From an uncultured Collinsella sp. (GTDB taxonomy: Bacteria > Actinomycetota > Coriobacteriia > Coriobacteriales > Coriobacteriaceae): DNA of 64,000 bases. Location: NCBI GenBank assembly GCA_900540845.1, contig UQHS01000010.1:1-64000 (forward strand). Direction: 5' to 3'. Positions 1-8,291 of this stretch are shown here, one piece after another. The position numbers and the translations under genes were made by a program. Every line of letters starts with the position of its first letter. Position 1 is the stretch's first letter. The notes beneath the pieces are model-generated. The model saw only the letters and a program-made list of their open reading frames with translations. It did not search any database and was not told the DNA's origin.

Positions 1-1
1 G

Positions 2-196
2 TCGCGCCGCTCCGGCAAGCCCGGCGGCCGCGATGCGTGGCGCAACTATGATGAGCCGCAGGACCGTCGCGGTCGCGGGGGTCGTGCGGATCGCGTCGCT
101 CGCGCATCGGTCAACCCGCGCGGCGGCCGCGCAGACCGTGGTGCCCAGGCGTCGCGTTCGGGCCGCAGGCCCGGGGACCGCGGAGGCCGTCGTTAG
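2..196 (+). CDS. C-terminal tail of a probable DEAD-box RNA helicase (partial)
   Basis: The reading frame enters from the left edge and stops with TAG at 194-196. The 64 visible residues are dominated by Arg, Gly, Asp and Ser with repeated GGR, RGG and RRG units (for example NPRGGR and RGRGGR). Tails of this kind are typical of bacterial DEAD-box RNA helicases, where they bind RNA after the helicase core, and they also occur on some other RNA-binding proteins. No catalytic motif is inside the window, so the helicase call is inferred from composition only. A stem-loop follows 60 bases after the stop. Confidence 0.45.
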   Translation, partial: SRRSGKPGGRDAWRNYDEPQDRRGRGGRADRVARASVNPRGGRADRGAQASRSGRRPGDRGGRR

Positions 197-255
197 GGGT
201 GGGTCCCCTGCACGATTTCACGTGTCCTCCATAGGTGAAATGCGCAGTTCTTGTA

Positions 256-297
256 GAGGGGCGCGTCTGCATCGCGTGCGGTGCCGACGCGCCCCTC
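256..297 (+). terminator. Strong stem-loop, probable terminator
   Basis: A perfect 12-bp stem (GAGGGGCGCGTC, 256-267, with its complement 286-297) encloses an 18-nt loop. It lies between the Arg/Gly-rich tail and the next gene. There is no clear T-tract after it, so it may need a factor or work mainly as an RNA 3' end. Confidence 0.55.
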
Positions 298-464
298 GTC
301 ATGTACCTCGGCAGGGATCGGTTGTGGTTTGACGCATGTTCGACGGGGGTTCGATTACCCCTGTGAGATGCAAAGGCGCCCAAGGTCAAAGATGCCGCCC
401 GTCGCTTTGGCGCGGCCGCCGCGCCGTAGCCTTGAGATGTGTCCACGACATCGAAGGAGGCGCC

Positions 465-1157
465 ATGAGGCATATGACAACACTCGATCGAGATATTCTC
501 GAGATGGCGGAATACTGGGGGGAGCGCAAGACGTGCTGGCTTGATGCGGCATCCGACGAGTTCCAGGCGTGCGTCCAGCCGTGCAGCATGAGTCGGGAGC
601 GCCCGACGTCGCGCTACGTATCTATGGTCAACACCTATTTCACGGAGTGGGTTCTCTTCGAGCGTCCGCTGGCGTATGGGCGCACGCCGTTGCAACTGTA
701 CATCGATCGGGTTGCCGACGGCGTCTCATCCGGCGCGCGAGACCGCTTGAGGCAGGTCGAGCGCACGCAGTTCTTTTCCAGGTTCGCCATCTTGGAAAAG
801 GACGAGCGCCTGTATCGCGCGGTGCTGTCGGATGTGCGGACGGGCAGGGGTTACGAGGTGATCGACCCGGTGCTGTGCACGACGCAGCGCTGGCGTGACG
901 GGACCATCGCCGAGCGCATCGCATGCGTGGACGGCGTGTGGCGCCCTGTTGGCCAGGCACGTCTCTACGATCGCGCGCCCGCGCACCACCCGTATGCCGT
1001 CGCCCCCGGTGAGGAACTGGGCGAGGGGGAGGCGTCGGACGCTCTGGCGTCCAGCTATTACCTGAGATTGCTCCGCGATGTGCTAGGTGTCGAGGGCCGG
1101 TATGCCAGCACGCTCAAGTTCGTGGAGGTGGAGGAGGATCCGCCGCACGGGGCGTAA
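465..1157 (+). CDS. Hypothetical protein, 230 aa
   Basis: I do not recognise a family. The ATG at 465 is chosen because AAGGAGG lies just upstream (454-460); the frame is open further 5' but without a ribosome site. The product looks soluble, with no signal peptide or membrane segment, and is rich in Arg, Asp, Glu and Tyr. The N-terminal part looks helical (LDRDILEMAEYWGER) and holds three Cys in the first 50 residues. The middle contains YRAVLSDVRTGRGYEVIDPV, which looks like a beta-rich stretch. It stands alone between the helicase tail and the degV pair and gives no functional hint by context. Confidence 0.7.
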   Translation: MRHMTTLDRDILEMAEYWGERKTCWLDAASDEFQACVQPCSMSRERPTSRYVSMVNTYFTEWVLFERPLAYGRTPLQLYIDRVADGVSSGARDRLRQVERTQFFSRFAILEKDERLYRAVLSDVRTGRGYEVIDPVLCTTQRWRDGTIAERIACVDGVWRPVGQARLYDRAPAHHPYAVAPGEELGEGEASDALASSYYLRLLRDVLGVEGRYASTLKFVEVEEDPPHGA

Positions 1158-1221
1158 ATCATGTGGAGCAACGAGGGGGTTTGTATGGTCGACCTGTGAG
1201 ACGGCGAATGCGATGGTACGG

Positions 1222-1256
1222 TACTGCGGCTTTGTAACGCCTATACTCGTTTGGAG
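1222..1256 (+). promoter_or_regulatory. Upstream block of degV1, shared with degV2
   Basis: This stretch carries TACTGCGG, TTTGT, a candidate -10 TATACT (1242-1247) and CTCGTTTGGAG just before the degV1 start. Nearly the same series (TACTGCGGGTT, TGT, then CTCGTTTGAAG) precedes the second degV gene at 2182-2214. A clear -35 is not seen. The shared sequence suggests both copies kept the same promoter and operator after duplication. Confidence 0.4.
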
Positions 1257-1263
1257 TGAGGAC

Positions 1264-2127
1264 ATGGCCGTCCGCATCATCAGCGATTCAGGTTCCGAGT
1301 ACCAGACTTCAGATCATCCTGCATTGGATGTCCTGCCCCTTACGGTTGCCTTCGGCTCCGACGTGTATCGCGAGGGCGTCGACCTGACGCACGAGCGCTT
1401 CTACGAGCTGTTGGTGGAGCGAGAAGAAAACCCGACGACCGGCCAGGTCACCCCTTTTGTGTTCGCCGAGGCCCTCGATCGCGCTCGGGAGGCGGGCGAC
1501 GACGTGGTTATCATCACCATGTCGAGCAAGCTGTCGGGCACGTATCAGAGCGCTTGCGCCGCCGCGGCCCAAGCGCATGAGCAAGGGCTGCAGACGGTTC
1601 GAGTCGTAAACAGCCTGAGCATGACGCTGGGAGAGCGGATCCTCGTGGAATATGCGCTGAGGATGGTCGACGCCGGGTGCGGAGCGCATGAGATCGCCGA
1701 CGCCCTCGTGCCCGCGGCTTCCCGCGTGCGCATCCTCGGCCTCATCGACACCCTCGAGTACCTCAAGCGAGGCGGGCGCATCTCCGCGGCCGCGGGCGCG
1801 GTGGGCGAGATGCTATCCATCAAGCCGGTCATCACCGTGGTCGACGGCGAGGTCGTGGTGCTGGGCAAGGCCCGCGGGCCGAAAAACGGCCGCAACCTGC
1901 TGCATCGCGAGGTAGAGCGCGCGGGCGGGGTCGACTTCTCCATGCCCGGCGCGCTGGGCTATTCGGGATTGTCCGACAAGCTGCTGCGCAAATACCTCGA
2001 GGACAACAGGAGCGTGTGGGAGGAAGGCGTGCGCGAGGAGGACCTGCCGATCTCCCAGATCGGCGCGGCGATTGGCACTCATGTGGGCCCGGGAGGCATC
2101 GCCGTGACATTTTTTGCGCACGAGTAA
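1264..2127 (+). CDS. DegV family fatty-acid-binding protein (copy 1)
   Basis: The protein of 287 aa belongs to the DegV/FakB family, which binds a fatty acid and in Firmicutes presents it to the kinase FakA. It starts MAVRIISDSGSEY, the usual DegV opening with the first Ser/Asp motif. TTGQVTP near residue 60 and the GTYQSA stretch near residue 95 match the lipid-binding pocket, and the C-terminal part has the family GTHVGPGG motif. The ATG at 1264 is supported by GGAGTGAGG upstream and by alignment with the downstream paralogue. No kinase gene lies nearby, so the partner would be elsewhere. The next gene is a close paralogue in the same direction. Confidence 0.9.
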   Translation: MAVRIISDSGSEYQTSDHPALDVLPLTVAFGSDVYREGVDLTHERFYELLVEREENPTTGQVTPFVFAEALDRAREAGDDVVIITMSSKLSGTYQSACAAAAQAHEQGLQTVRVVNSLSMTLGERILVEYALRMVDAGCGAHEIADALVPAASRVRILGLIDTLEYLKRGGRISAAAGAVGEMLSIKPVITVVDGEVVVLGKARGPKNGRNLLHREVERAGGVDFSMPGALGYSGLSDKLLRKYLEDNRSVWEEGVREEDLPISQIGAAIGTHVGPGGIAVTFFAHE

Positions 2128-2172
2128 CCGAATGGTTTCAAACATGTGATGACATGATGATGGACGGAATTA

Positions 2173-2187
2173 GCAGTACACTACTGC
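2173..2187 (+). promoter_or_regulatory. Palindrome upstream of degV2
   Basis: GCAGTA-CAC-TACTGC is a perfect 6-bp inverted repeat with a 3-bp spacer, 37 bp before the degV2 start. The right half (TACTGCGG) is also found before degV1. It could be an operator for a dimeric regulator; this is inference. Confidence 0.4.
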
Positions 2188-2223
2188 GGGTTCTGTCCAT
2201 TATCTCGTTTGAAGGGGATACCC

Positions 2224-3081
2224 ATGCCCGTTCGTATCATCACTGATTCCGGTTCCGATTGCCTCCAGGGCGACCATCCGCGCCTCGACGTTCTGCCCTT
2301 GTCCGTTGGCTTTGGTACCACGATGTACCAGGCCGACGTCGACCTTTCGCGCAAGCGATTCTACGAGCTCCTCGTCGAGGGCGATGATTTCCCCACCACG
2401 GGTCAGGTGAACCCCTACGCGTTCTCCCAGGCCATCGAGCGCGCCCAGCGCGATGGCGACGACGTTGTGATTCTCGCGCTCTCCAGCAAGCTTTCCGGCA
2501 CCTATCAAAGCGCCGTCACGGCTGCGGCCGAGGCGAGCGATGTCACCGAGGTGCATGTCGTGGACACGAAGAGCGTGACAGTTGGCGAGCATATCCTGGT
2601 CGACTACGCCCTGCGCCTGCTGGATGAGGGCGCGAACGCGGCGGAGATCGCCCGCGCGGTCGAGGCCGCGGTCGACCGCGTCGTGGTCATCGGCCTGCTG
2701 GACACCCTCGAGTACCTCAAGCGCGGCGGGCGCATCTCCGCGGCAGCGGGCGCGGTGGGCGAGCTTTTGTCCATCAAGCCGGTCATCACGGTCGCCGATG
2801 GCGAGGTCGTCGTGCTCGGCAAGGCGCGTGGGTCGAAAAACGGCCGCAATCTGCTGTGCCAGCAGGTCCAGAGCGCGGGAGGCATCGATTTTTCCATGCC
2901 CGTCATGCTGGGCTATTCGGGCATGTCCGACAAGCTGCTGCGCAAGTACCTCGCAGACAGCCGCACGGTGTGGGAGGGCAATCTCGCCGAGGATGAGATC
3001 CCCGTCCTCATGGTCGGCGCCACCATCGGCACGCATGTAGGCCCCGGCGCCGTCGCCGTCGCGTTCTTCAAGCAGGTGTAG
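2224..3081 (+). CDS. DegV family fatty-acid-binding protein (copy 2)
   Basis: This 285-aa paralogue of the preceding gene opens MPVRIITDSGSDCL and is almost identical to it over the central stretch DTLEYLKRGGRISAAAGAVG and the C-terminal GTHVGPG. It should bind a fatty acid in the same fold. The ATG at 2224 is preceded by AAGGGG; an in-frame TTG at 2209 overlaps that site and is less likely. The two copies differ most in the first 130 residues, which line the acyl pocket in the family, so they may prefer different acyl chains. This is consistent with the multiple FakB proteins known in other Gram-positive bacteria. Confidence 0.9.
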   Translation: MPVRIITDSGSDCLQGDHPRLDVLPLSVGFGTTMYQADVDLSRKRFYELLVEGDDFPTTGQVNPYAFSQAIERAQRDGDDVVILALSSKLSGTYQSAVTAAAEASDVTEVHVVDTKSVTVGEHILVDYALRLLDEGANAAEIARAVEAAVDRVVVIGLLDTLEYLKRGGRISAAAGAVGELLSIKPVITVADGEVVVLGKARGSKNGRNLLCQQVQSAGGIDFSMPVMLGYSGMSDKLLRKYLADSRTVWEGNLAEDEIPVLMVGATIGTHVGPGAVAVAFFKQV

Positions 3082-3103
3082 ACGTCTTTGCCTCCGACTG
3101 GGG

Positions 3104-3112
3104 TGCTAGAAT
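3104..3112 (+). promoter_or_regulatory. Extended -10 promoter element of pgi
   Basis: TGCTAGAAT fits the extended -10 form TGnTAnnnT and lies 38 bp before the pgi start. No convincing -35 is present. The same TGnTA form recurs before several other genes in this window. Confidence 0.5.
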
Positions 3113-3150
3113 AGCCATATCCGTGCATACAACCATCGAGGAGGACGCAC

Positions 3151-4842
3151 ATGACCGTATCGGCTCCCATCGACGCCACGCAGACCCCTGCCTGGAAGGC
3201 GCTTCAGGCCCATTACGATGAGCTTCAGGCTCAGGGCATCAGTTTGAAGGAGTGGTTCGCCGCAGATCCCGAGCGCGTGAACAAGCTCACGTTTGAGGCG
3301 GGCGACCTGCACTTCGACCTGTCCAAGAACCTCATCACCGACGAGACGGTCAAGCTCCTCGCCGAGCTCGGTCGCGCCTGCGGCGTGGAGGAGCGTCGCG
3401 ACGCGATGTTCTCGGGCGTTCACATCAACACCACCGAGGACCGCGCCGTCCTGCACACGGCGCTTCGTCGTCCCGCCTCTCAGAAGGGCGAGCTCATCGT
3501 CGACGGCCAGGATGTCGTCACGGACGTCCACGAGGTCCTCGACCGTATGTACGCCTTCGCCGAGCGCGTTCGCTCCGGCGAGTGGACCGGCGTCACCGGC
3601 AAGAAGATCGAGCACCTGGTGTCCATCGGCATCGGCGGCTCCGATCTCGGCCCCGTCATGGCGTATGAGGCCCTCCAGCCGTACGCCGACGCCGGCATCG
3701 ATTGCCGCTACATCTCCAACATCGACCCCAACGACATGGCTGAGAAGGTCAAGGGGCTCGATCCCGAGACCACGCTCGTGATCATCGTCTCCAAGACGTT
3801 CACCACGCTGGAGACCCTCACCAACGCCCGAGAGGTCAAGGCCTGGATGCTCGAGCAGCTCAAGGCCGCTGGCGCCATCGACGGCACGCCCGAGCAGGAC
3901 GCCGAGGCTATCCGTCGTCACTTCGTCGCCGTGTCCACCGCGCTCGACCTCGTCGCCGACTTCGGCATCGACCCCGAGAACGCCTTCGGCTTCTGGAACT
4001 GGGTCGGCGGCCGTTACTCCGTCGACTCCGCCGTGGGCCTGTCGCTCATCGTCGTCCTCGGCCCCGAGCGCTTCGCTCAGTTCCTCGAGGGCTTCCGCGC
4101 CATCGACGAGTATTTTGAGAACACGCCGCTGGAGGAGAATGTCGTCGCGCTCATGGGCCTCATGAACGTGTGGTACGTCAACTTCTTCGGCGCCGACACG
4201 CACGCCGTGCTTCCCTACACCCAGTACCTGCACCGCTTCCCTGCCTACCTGCAGCAGCTCACCATGGAGTCCAACGGCAAGCAGGTTCGCTGGGACGGCA
4301 GCGCCGTGACCTGCCACACCGGCGAGGTCTTCTGGGGCGAGCCCGGCACCAACGGCCAGCACGCCTTCTATCAACTGATCCACCAGGGCAACGTGATGGT
4401 CCCGGCCGATTTCATCGCCTTCGCAAACACGCACAACCCCGCTCAGGATAACGGTCAGGACGTGCACGAGCTGTTCTTGGGCAACTTCCTCGCCCAGACC
4501 AAGGCGCTCGCCTTCGGCAAGACCGCCGACGAGGTCCGCGCCGAGGGCACGCCCGAGGAGATCGTCCCCGCCCGCGTGTTCACCGGCAACCGCCCGACGA
4601 CCTCGATTTTCGGCGACACTCTCACCCCGTTTGCGCTCGGTGAGCTCATTGCGCTGTACGAGCACATCACCTTCGTCGAGGGCACCGTGTGGGGCATCGA
4701 CTCCTACGACCAGTGGGGTGTCGAGCTCGGCAAGCAGCTTGCCAAGCAGATCACCCCGGCGTTCCACGACGACGAGGCCCTGGCTGCCCAGGACGCCTCG
4801 ACACGTGCTCTCATCGAGTACTACCGCGCCACGCGCAAGTAG
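3151..4842 (+). CDS. pgi: Glucose-6-phosphate isomerase
   Basis: The 563-aa protein interconverts glucose 6-phosphate and fructose 6-phosphate in glycolysis and gluconeogenesis in the cytoplasm. Family landmarks are NTTEDRAVLHTALR (about 93-106), SIGIGGSDLGP (about 158-168), the signature VGGRYSVDSAVGLS, and the C-terminal DQWGVELGKQLAK. The length agrees with the large (about 550 aa) PGI type. The start is set by GGAGGA 7 bases upstream. It is monocistronic, with an extended -10 element in front. Its 3' end now lies 44 bp from an insertion sequence. Confidence 0.98.
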   Translation: MTVSAPIDATQTPAWKALQAHYDELQAQGISLKEWFAADPERVNKLTFEAGDLHFDLSKNLITDETVKLLAELGRACGVEERRDAMFSGVHINTTEDRAVLHTALRRPASQKGELIVDGQDVVTDVHEVLDRMYAFAERVRSGEWTGVTGKKIEHLVSIGIGGSDLGPVMAYEALQPYADAGIDCRYISNIDPNDMAEKVKGLDPETTLVIIVSKTFTTLETLTNAREVKAWMLEQLKAAGAIDGTPEQDAEAIRRHFVAVSTALDLVADFGIDPENAFGFWNWVGGRYSVDSAVGLSLIVVLGPERFAQFLEGFRAIDEYFENTPLEENVVALMGLMNVWYVNFFGADTHAVLPYTQYLHRFPAYLQQLTMESNGKQVRWDGSAVTCHTGEVFWGEPGTNGQHAFYQLIHQGNVMVPADFIAFANTHNPAQDNGQDVHELFLGNFLAQTKALAFGKTADEVRAEGTPEEIVPARVFTGNRPTTSIFGDTLTPFALGELIALYEHITFVEGTVWGIDSYDQWGVELGKQLAKQITPAFHDDEALAAQDASTRALIEYYRATRK

Positions 4843-4886
4843 TCCGCCACATCGGATTCGCTGCTGAGGGGCCGCATCGGTATGTT

Positions 4887-4910
4887 TGAACTGCGTCCCA
4901 AATCTTGGAC
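4887..4910 (+). repeat. Left terminal inverted repeat of the IS3 element
   Basis: It reads TGAACTGCGTCCCAAAT then CTTGGAC. It matches the complement of 6320-6343 at 21 of 24 positions. The duplicated target GTT lies immediately outside at 4884-4886. Confidence 0.9.
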
Positions 4911-4927
4911 GGGTCAATAGATACGGT

Positions 4928-5839
4928 CTAAGCCGCTAGGGACTGGCTCCGGAACTCCTCCGGGGTCAGCCCCTTCAGTCTAACCTGCCTCCTCCTCGTG
5001 TTCCAGTGGGCTATGTACTCCTCCAGCTTCTCCTTGAGCTCCTCGAAGCTCTCGAAGCCCTGCCCGCGGAAGAACTCGTCCTTCATGTGGCCGAACATCT
5101 GCTCCGTCGCGCCGTTGTCGAGGCAGTCCCCCTTTCGCGACATGCTCTGGACGACCCCCGCCTCGCGCAGGGCGGCGCAGTACTCCTCGTGCTGGTACTG
5201 CCACCCCATGTCGCTGTGCATGATCGGGTTCTTGCCCTCGGGGATCTTCGGCAGCAGCATGTCGAGCATCTCCTTCTGCTGGGCCATGTCCGGGTGCCGT
5301 GAGATCGACCACGCCGCTATCTCGCAGCTGCCGAAGTCGAACGCCGGCGCGAAGCACGCCTTCCCCCAGGGCTGCCTGAACTCCGTGACGTCCGTGCCCA
5401 TCTTCTCCCACGGCCCGTCGGCCGCGAAGTCGCGCCCCAGCACGTTCTCGAAAGTCTTCCCGACGACGCCCTTGTAGGAGTTGTACCTGTGGTAGTCGGT
5501 CTCGCGTCGGATGCCGCAGGAGATCCCGATCTCGCGCATCATCTTGAGCACCGTCTTGTCGGCTATGCGCGCGCCCTCCTCCGCCCGCAGGCACATCGCG
5601 ATCTGGCGGTGGCCGCACCCGTTCGCCGTCCGGCTGAAGACCTCGACGGCCTTGCCCCAGAGCTCGGGCCTCGTGGGCCTCGGCGGGTGGCGGAGCGCGT
5701 AATAGTAGGTCGACCTGGCCATCCCCGCCGCCTCCAGCAGGTCGGCGAGGGCGAATCCCCGCCCCGAGAGCTCGGCGACTATCTGGGCCCTCTCCCAGCT
5801 CGCAGCCGTTTCTCCGCCCCCAGGGCCGCCAATTTTTTT
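4928..5839 (-). CDS. IS3-family transposase, catalytic part (OrfB)
   Basis: This part is the DDE integrase-like domain of the transposase. It has the N-terminal HTH_21 region (STYYYAL), then HRQI, GTDVTEF (first D), HSDMGWQYQH (second D) and the final E in NGATEQMFGHMKDEFF. It ends with HWNTRRRQVRLKGLTPEEF, typical of IS3 and IS150 elements. There is no good independent start. It should be made as an OrfAB fusion by -1 frameshifting on the A7 run at 5833-5839 (read on the minus strand as TTA AAA AAA TTG in OrfA). The lower coordinate is the stop, and the upper one is the slip site rather than a start codon. Confidence 0.9.
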   Translation of the reverse strand, partial: KKIGGPGGGETAASWERAQIVAELSGRGFALADLLEAAGMARSTYYYALRHPPRPTRPELWGKAVEVFSRTANGCGHRQIAMCLRAEEGARIADKTVLKMMREIGISCGIRRETDYHRYNSYKGVVGKTFENVLGRDFAADGPWEKMGTDVTEFRQPWGKACFAPAFDFGSCEIAAWSISRHPDMAQQKEMLDMLLPKIPEGKNPIMHSDMGWQYQHEEYCAALREAGVVQSMSRKGDCLDNGATEQMFGHMKDEFFRGQGFESFEELKEKLEEYIAHWNTRRRQVRLKGLTPEEFRSQSLAA

Positions 5840-6297
5840 AAGTAGGCGTTCTCGGCCTCGAGCTTCCGGACGCGCTCCTCGAGCTCCTGCTCGCGCGTTT
5901 TGCGAACCGCTTTCGCGCCCGACACGGGCGGCCTGCCCTTGGGCTTCGGCCTCAGGGCCTCGGCGCCGCCCTCCCGGTAGGCTTTGCACCATTTCTCCAG
6001 CGGGGACAGCGACGCTATCCCATAGCGCGCCATGACCGCGGCTTTGGGCTCGCCGCCCTCCACCACGTCCCTGGCCGCCGACGCCTTGAGCTCCCAGCGG
6101 TAGCTCCTGCTCTTCTTTCCCATGGCCAACAACCCTTCGAGGCCGAGCGCGACGTATGCTCGATGCCATTTTCTCACGGTCGTCGGCGGCAGCCCCAGAT
6201 GGGTCGCCGCCGAATGGTAGCCGCGCCCTCCGGCGAACATCTCCGCCGCCATCCGGCGCATGCTTTCGTCGTATCTGAGTCTCAAGTCGTCGGACAT
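5779..6297 (-). CDS. IS3-family transposase, DNA-binding part (OrfA)
   Basis: The 172-aa protein has two helix-turn-helix segments (AATHLGLPPTTVRKWHRAY near residue 40 and VMARYGIASLSPLEKWCKAY near residue 90). A C-terminal coiled coil follows (EQELEERVRKLEAENAYLKKL), as in IS150 OrfA leucine-zipper tails. The ATG at 6297 is preceded by GGGAGG on the minus strand. Its frame reads through the A7 run and stops at 5779, overlapping OrfB by about 60 bases. By itself OrfA usually acts as a repressor or modulator of transposition. Confidence 0.9.
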   Translation of the reverse strand: MSDDLRLRYDESMRRMAAEMFAGGRGYHSAATHLGLPPTTVRKWHRAYVALGLEGLLAMGKKSRSYRWELKASAARDVVEGGEPKAAVMARYGIASLSPLEKWCKAYREGGAEALRPKPKGRPPVSGAKAVRKTREQELEERVRKLEAENAYLKKLAALGAEKRLRAGRGPR

Positions 6298-6319
6298 AAG
6301 AAAGCCTCCCATTTCTTGT

Positions 6320-6343
6320 GTCCAAGAAATGGGAGGCAGTTCA
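6320..6343 (-). repeat. Right terminal inverted repeat of the IS3 element
   Basis: Read on the minus strand it starts TGAACTGCCTCCCATTT. The TGA at its tip (6341-6343) serves as the stop codon of the interrupted VirD4-like gene. The target copy GTT follows at 6344-6346. Confidence 0.9.
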
Positions 6344-7651
6344 GTTCCGGTGCGGCCCTTCGTCTTGGCTTGCGGTCGCCTGTTTGCCCTCGGCCCAAAA
6401 GAGCGCCTCGGCGTGCAGCGGGTGGCTTGCGACGTCGAACCGCTCGACGAGCTCGCCTGGCGCACCGCGCAGGAACAGCCAGGAGCGGTCGAGCGGCGTG
6501 GAGAGCAGGGAGCTCACGGGCTTATTCGCGCGGTCGTGATAGTACCGCGCCGTCTCGGTGTCTTGGAAGGCGAGCACGAGCTGCGTGTCGCAGTTGCCGA
6601 TGATGGTGTGCGCGCTCGCCTCGCCGTATCGGTCCACGAGCTGGCTGGTGGACTGGCACAGCATGGTGCACCAGATGTTCTTGCTGCGCACGACCGAGAT
6701 CGCCTGCTCGAAGTTGGGGATGAGGAAGTTGCCAAAGTCGTCGAGGAGGAGCCTGACGGGGATCGGCAGCGCGCCGTCTACCTGTGCGTCGGCCTCGCGT
6801 CCCAGCGAGATGAGGGCCTGGGTCAGGAAAAGGTTGGTGAGCGGGTCGAGCGAGCGGTCCATGTCGGAGAGCGTCACGAACAGCGCGCTGGGCTCATGAC
6901 CCATGCGGGGGAAGTCGATCTGGTCGGCGCGGTCGTACAGGTCGAGCGCCTCGTCCGTGGCCAGGCACATCACCTTCTCGGCGAGGATGCCCATGATGCT
7001 GGAGCTCATCTTCTCGGCGCCGAGCGTGGCGCGGTAGCGCATGAACGCGGCGGCGCAATAGCTCGTCGGGTCCGCCTCGACCGCCTCGCCGAGTAGCGCC
7101 AGCGCGCTGCCGTCGCCCAGGGCGTTGACGAGCTGGACGACCGAGCGGAACGTCTGCTCGCGCTCGGGCAGCTGTTCTACCACGTAGGCGATGAGGCAGG
7201 ACAGCAGGTTCGCGGCGGCGTTGTCCCAAAACGGGTCCTTTTCGGACTCGACGGGGCAGATAGCCTTGGCGATCGAGATGATGTCCTGCTGGGAGGGCTT
7301 CCCGGTCGCGGCGTCGCGGCGGATGAACGAGAGCGGGTTGTACCCCGCGGGCTGGGCGCAGACGGGTGCCGTCGCCACCATGTTGGAGAAGTTGATGGCT
7401 TGCACGCGATAGCCATGCACCGCGAGCAGCGGGCCCATCTCTCGGCAGAGCAGCCCCTTGGTGTCAAGCACGATGAAGCTTGCGTTCATCTGCATGAGGT
7501 TGGGCTTGAGGACGTGGCGCGTTTTGCCCGACCCGGAGGGTCCGATGACGAGCATGTTGTTGTTCACGTGCGTCTCCCACGTGTTCGTGCCGAGCGCGCG
7601 GCCCGCGGCGAGGATGGTGGGGTTCGTGGTGGGCAGGTTGGCGTGGGGCAT
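6341..7651 (-). CDS. VirD4/TraG-like ATPase, C-terminus replaced by IS insertion
   Basis: The 436-aa protein is a P-loop ATPase of the VirD4/TraG/FtsK group, which in conjugation brings DNA or protein to a type IV secretion channel. Walker A is GPSGSGKT (37-44), Walker B is LLLDDFG (301-307), and LCQSTSQL (331-338) fits the sensor region. Unlike most VirD4 proteins it has no N-terminal membrane segments, because Walker A comes only 36 residues in. Its stop codon is supplied by the IS end. Without the IS the frame would run about 20 codons further and end inside the 3' end of pgi. The gene follows the ClpP-like gene by only 3 bases and is preceded by GGAGG. No relaxase or other transfer gene is visible nearby. 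Confidence 0.8.
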   Translation of the reverse strand: MPHANLPTTNPTILAAGRALGTNTWETHVNNNMLVIGPSGSGKTRHVLKPNLMQMNASFIVLDTKGLLCREMGPLLAVHGYRVQAINFSNMVATAPVCAQPAGYNPLSFIRRDAATGKPSQQDIISIAKAICPVESEKDPFWDNAAANLLSCLIAYVVEQLPEREQTFRSVVQLVNALGDGSALALLGEAVEADPTSYCAAAFMRYRATLGAEKMSSSIMGILAEKVMCLATDEALDLYDRADQIDFPRMGHEPSALFVTLSDMDRSLDPLTNLFLTQALISLGREADAQVDGALPIPVRLLLDDFGNFLIPNFEQAISVVRSKNIWCTMLCQSTSQLVDRYGEASAHTIIGNCDTQLVLAFQDTETARYYHDRANKPVSSLLSTPLDRSWLFLRGAPGELVERFDVASHPLHAEALFWAEGKQATASQDEGPHRN

Positions 7652-7654
7652 GGC

Positions 7655-8257
7655 TTACCCCTCCTTTCGGGTGGAGATGATGCGGGTTGCGAAGCCGAGC
7701 TCGACGGCGCGCTCGGCATTTAGGTACGTGTCTTTGGCCGTGAGCGACTGAACGCGCCTGAGCGTGAGTCCGGAGCGCTCGGCGAGGATGCCGTTGAGCG
7801 TCCTGCGGCGCGCCATGAGGCGGCGGCTCGTCTCTTGCAGGGCGAGTGCGGAACCGCCGGCCCCCTGCGGGATGAGCGGGTCGTGGATCATGATTTCAGC
7901 GTGGGGGAACATCTCGCGTTCGTCGCCCGCCATGAAGATGACCGATCCCATGGACGCGGCCAGCTCGGTGCAAACCGTGCGCACGGGGCACGAGACGGAG
8001 CGCAGCGCGTCGTAGATGGCCAGCCCTGCGCTCACCTGGCCTCCCGGGCTGCTCACGTACACGGTGATGGGGGAGGAGGGGTCCTCGCCCTCCAGGTGCA
8101 AGATGAGCTGGCAGATGCTCATGGCCATGCCTGACTCGATGTCGCCGGCCACGATCAGCTCGCGGCGGCGCAGCATCTCGTCACAGATGTCCGTGCGCTC
8201 GATGCCCGAGCTCGTCTCGCGGATGATGAGGGGGTTGAAGGTGGCGGTAGATGCCAT
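7655..8257 (-). CDS. ClpP-like serine protease of an accessory element
   Basis: The 200-aa protein has the ClpP/crotonase fold signature: YVSSPGGQVSAGLAIYD (about 67-83), the nucleophile Ser102 in AASMGS, His125 in IMIHDP and probable Asp176 in AKDTYLN. All three catalytic positions are therefore present. ClpP normally forms a barrel that needs an AAA+ unfoldase, and none is encoded here. It is sandwiched between an unknown protein and the VirD4-like ATPase in one operon (35-bp and 3-bp gaps), so it is probably not the housekeeping ClpP. Related ClpP-like proteases occur in phages and mobile elements, where they mature proteins. The start at 8257 has GAAAGGAG upstream. Confidence 0.85.
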   Translation of the reverse strand: MASTATFNPLIIRETSSGIERTDICDEMLRRRELIVAGDIESGMAMSICQLILHLEGEDPSSPITVYVSSPGGQVSAGLAIYDALRSVSCPVRTVCTELAASMGSVIFMAGDEREMFPHAEIMIHDPLIPQGAGGSALALQETSRRLMARRRTLNGILAERSGLTLRRVQSLTAKDTYLNAERAVELGFATRIISTRKEG

Positions 8258-8291
8258 GACGGCTCCTTTCGGATGGATGATGGTCGGTTCG

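Larger units (their letters stand above)
4887..6343 (-). mobile_element. Complete IS3-family insertion sequence, 1457 bp
   Basis: The element has 24-bp terminal inverted repeats (21 of 24 matching) starting TGAACTGC, two overlapping transposase frames joined by an A7 slippery run, and a 3-bp direct repeat GTT on each side (4884-4886 and 6344-6346). IS3 elements of the IS150 type make target duplications of this size. It is inserted at the 3' end of the VirD4-like gene, whose present stop codon is the TGA of the element's own terminal repeat. Both frames look intact, so the copy may be active or recent. Confidence 0.93.

Noticed and set aside
340..375. Sequence like a tRNA T-arm (GGGGGTTCGATTACCCC)
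   Set aside because: No acceptor, D or anticodon arms can be folded around it and there is no matching 5' acceptor strand; it may be chance or a tiny remnant.
3106..4917. Long open frame of 603 codons antisense to pgi
   Set aside because: It mirrors pgi codon structure in G+C-rich DNA, has no ribosome site and its residues (Val/Gly/Asp-rich) match no family.
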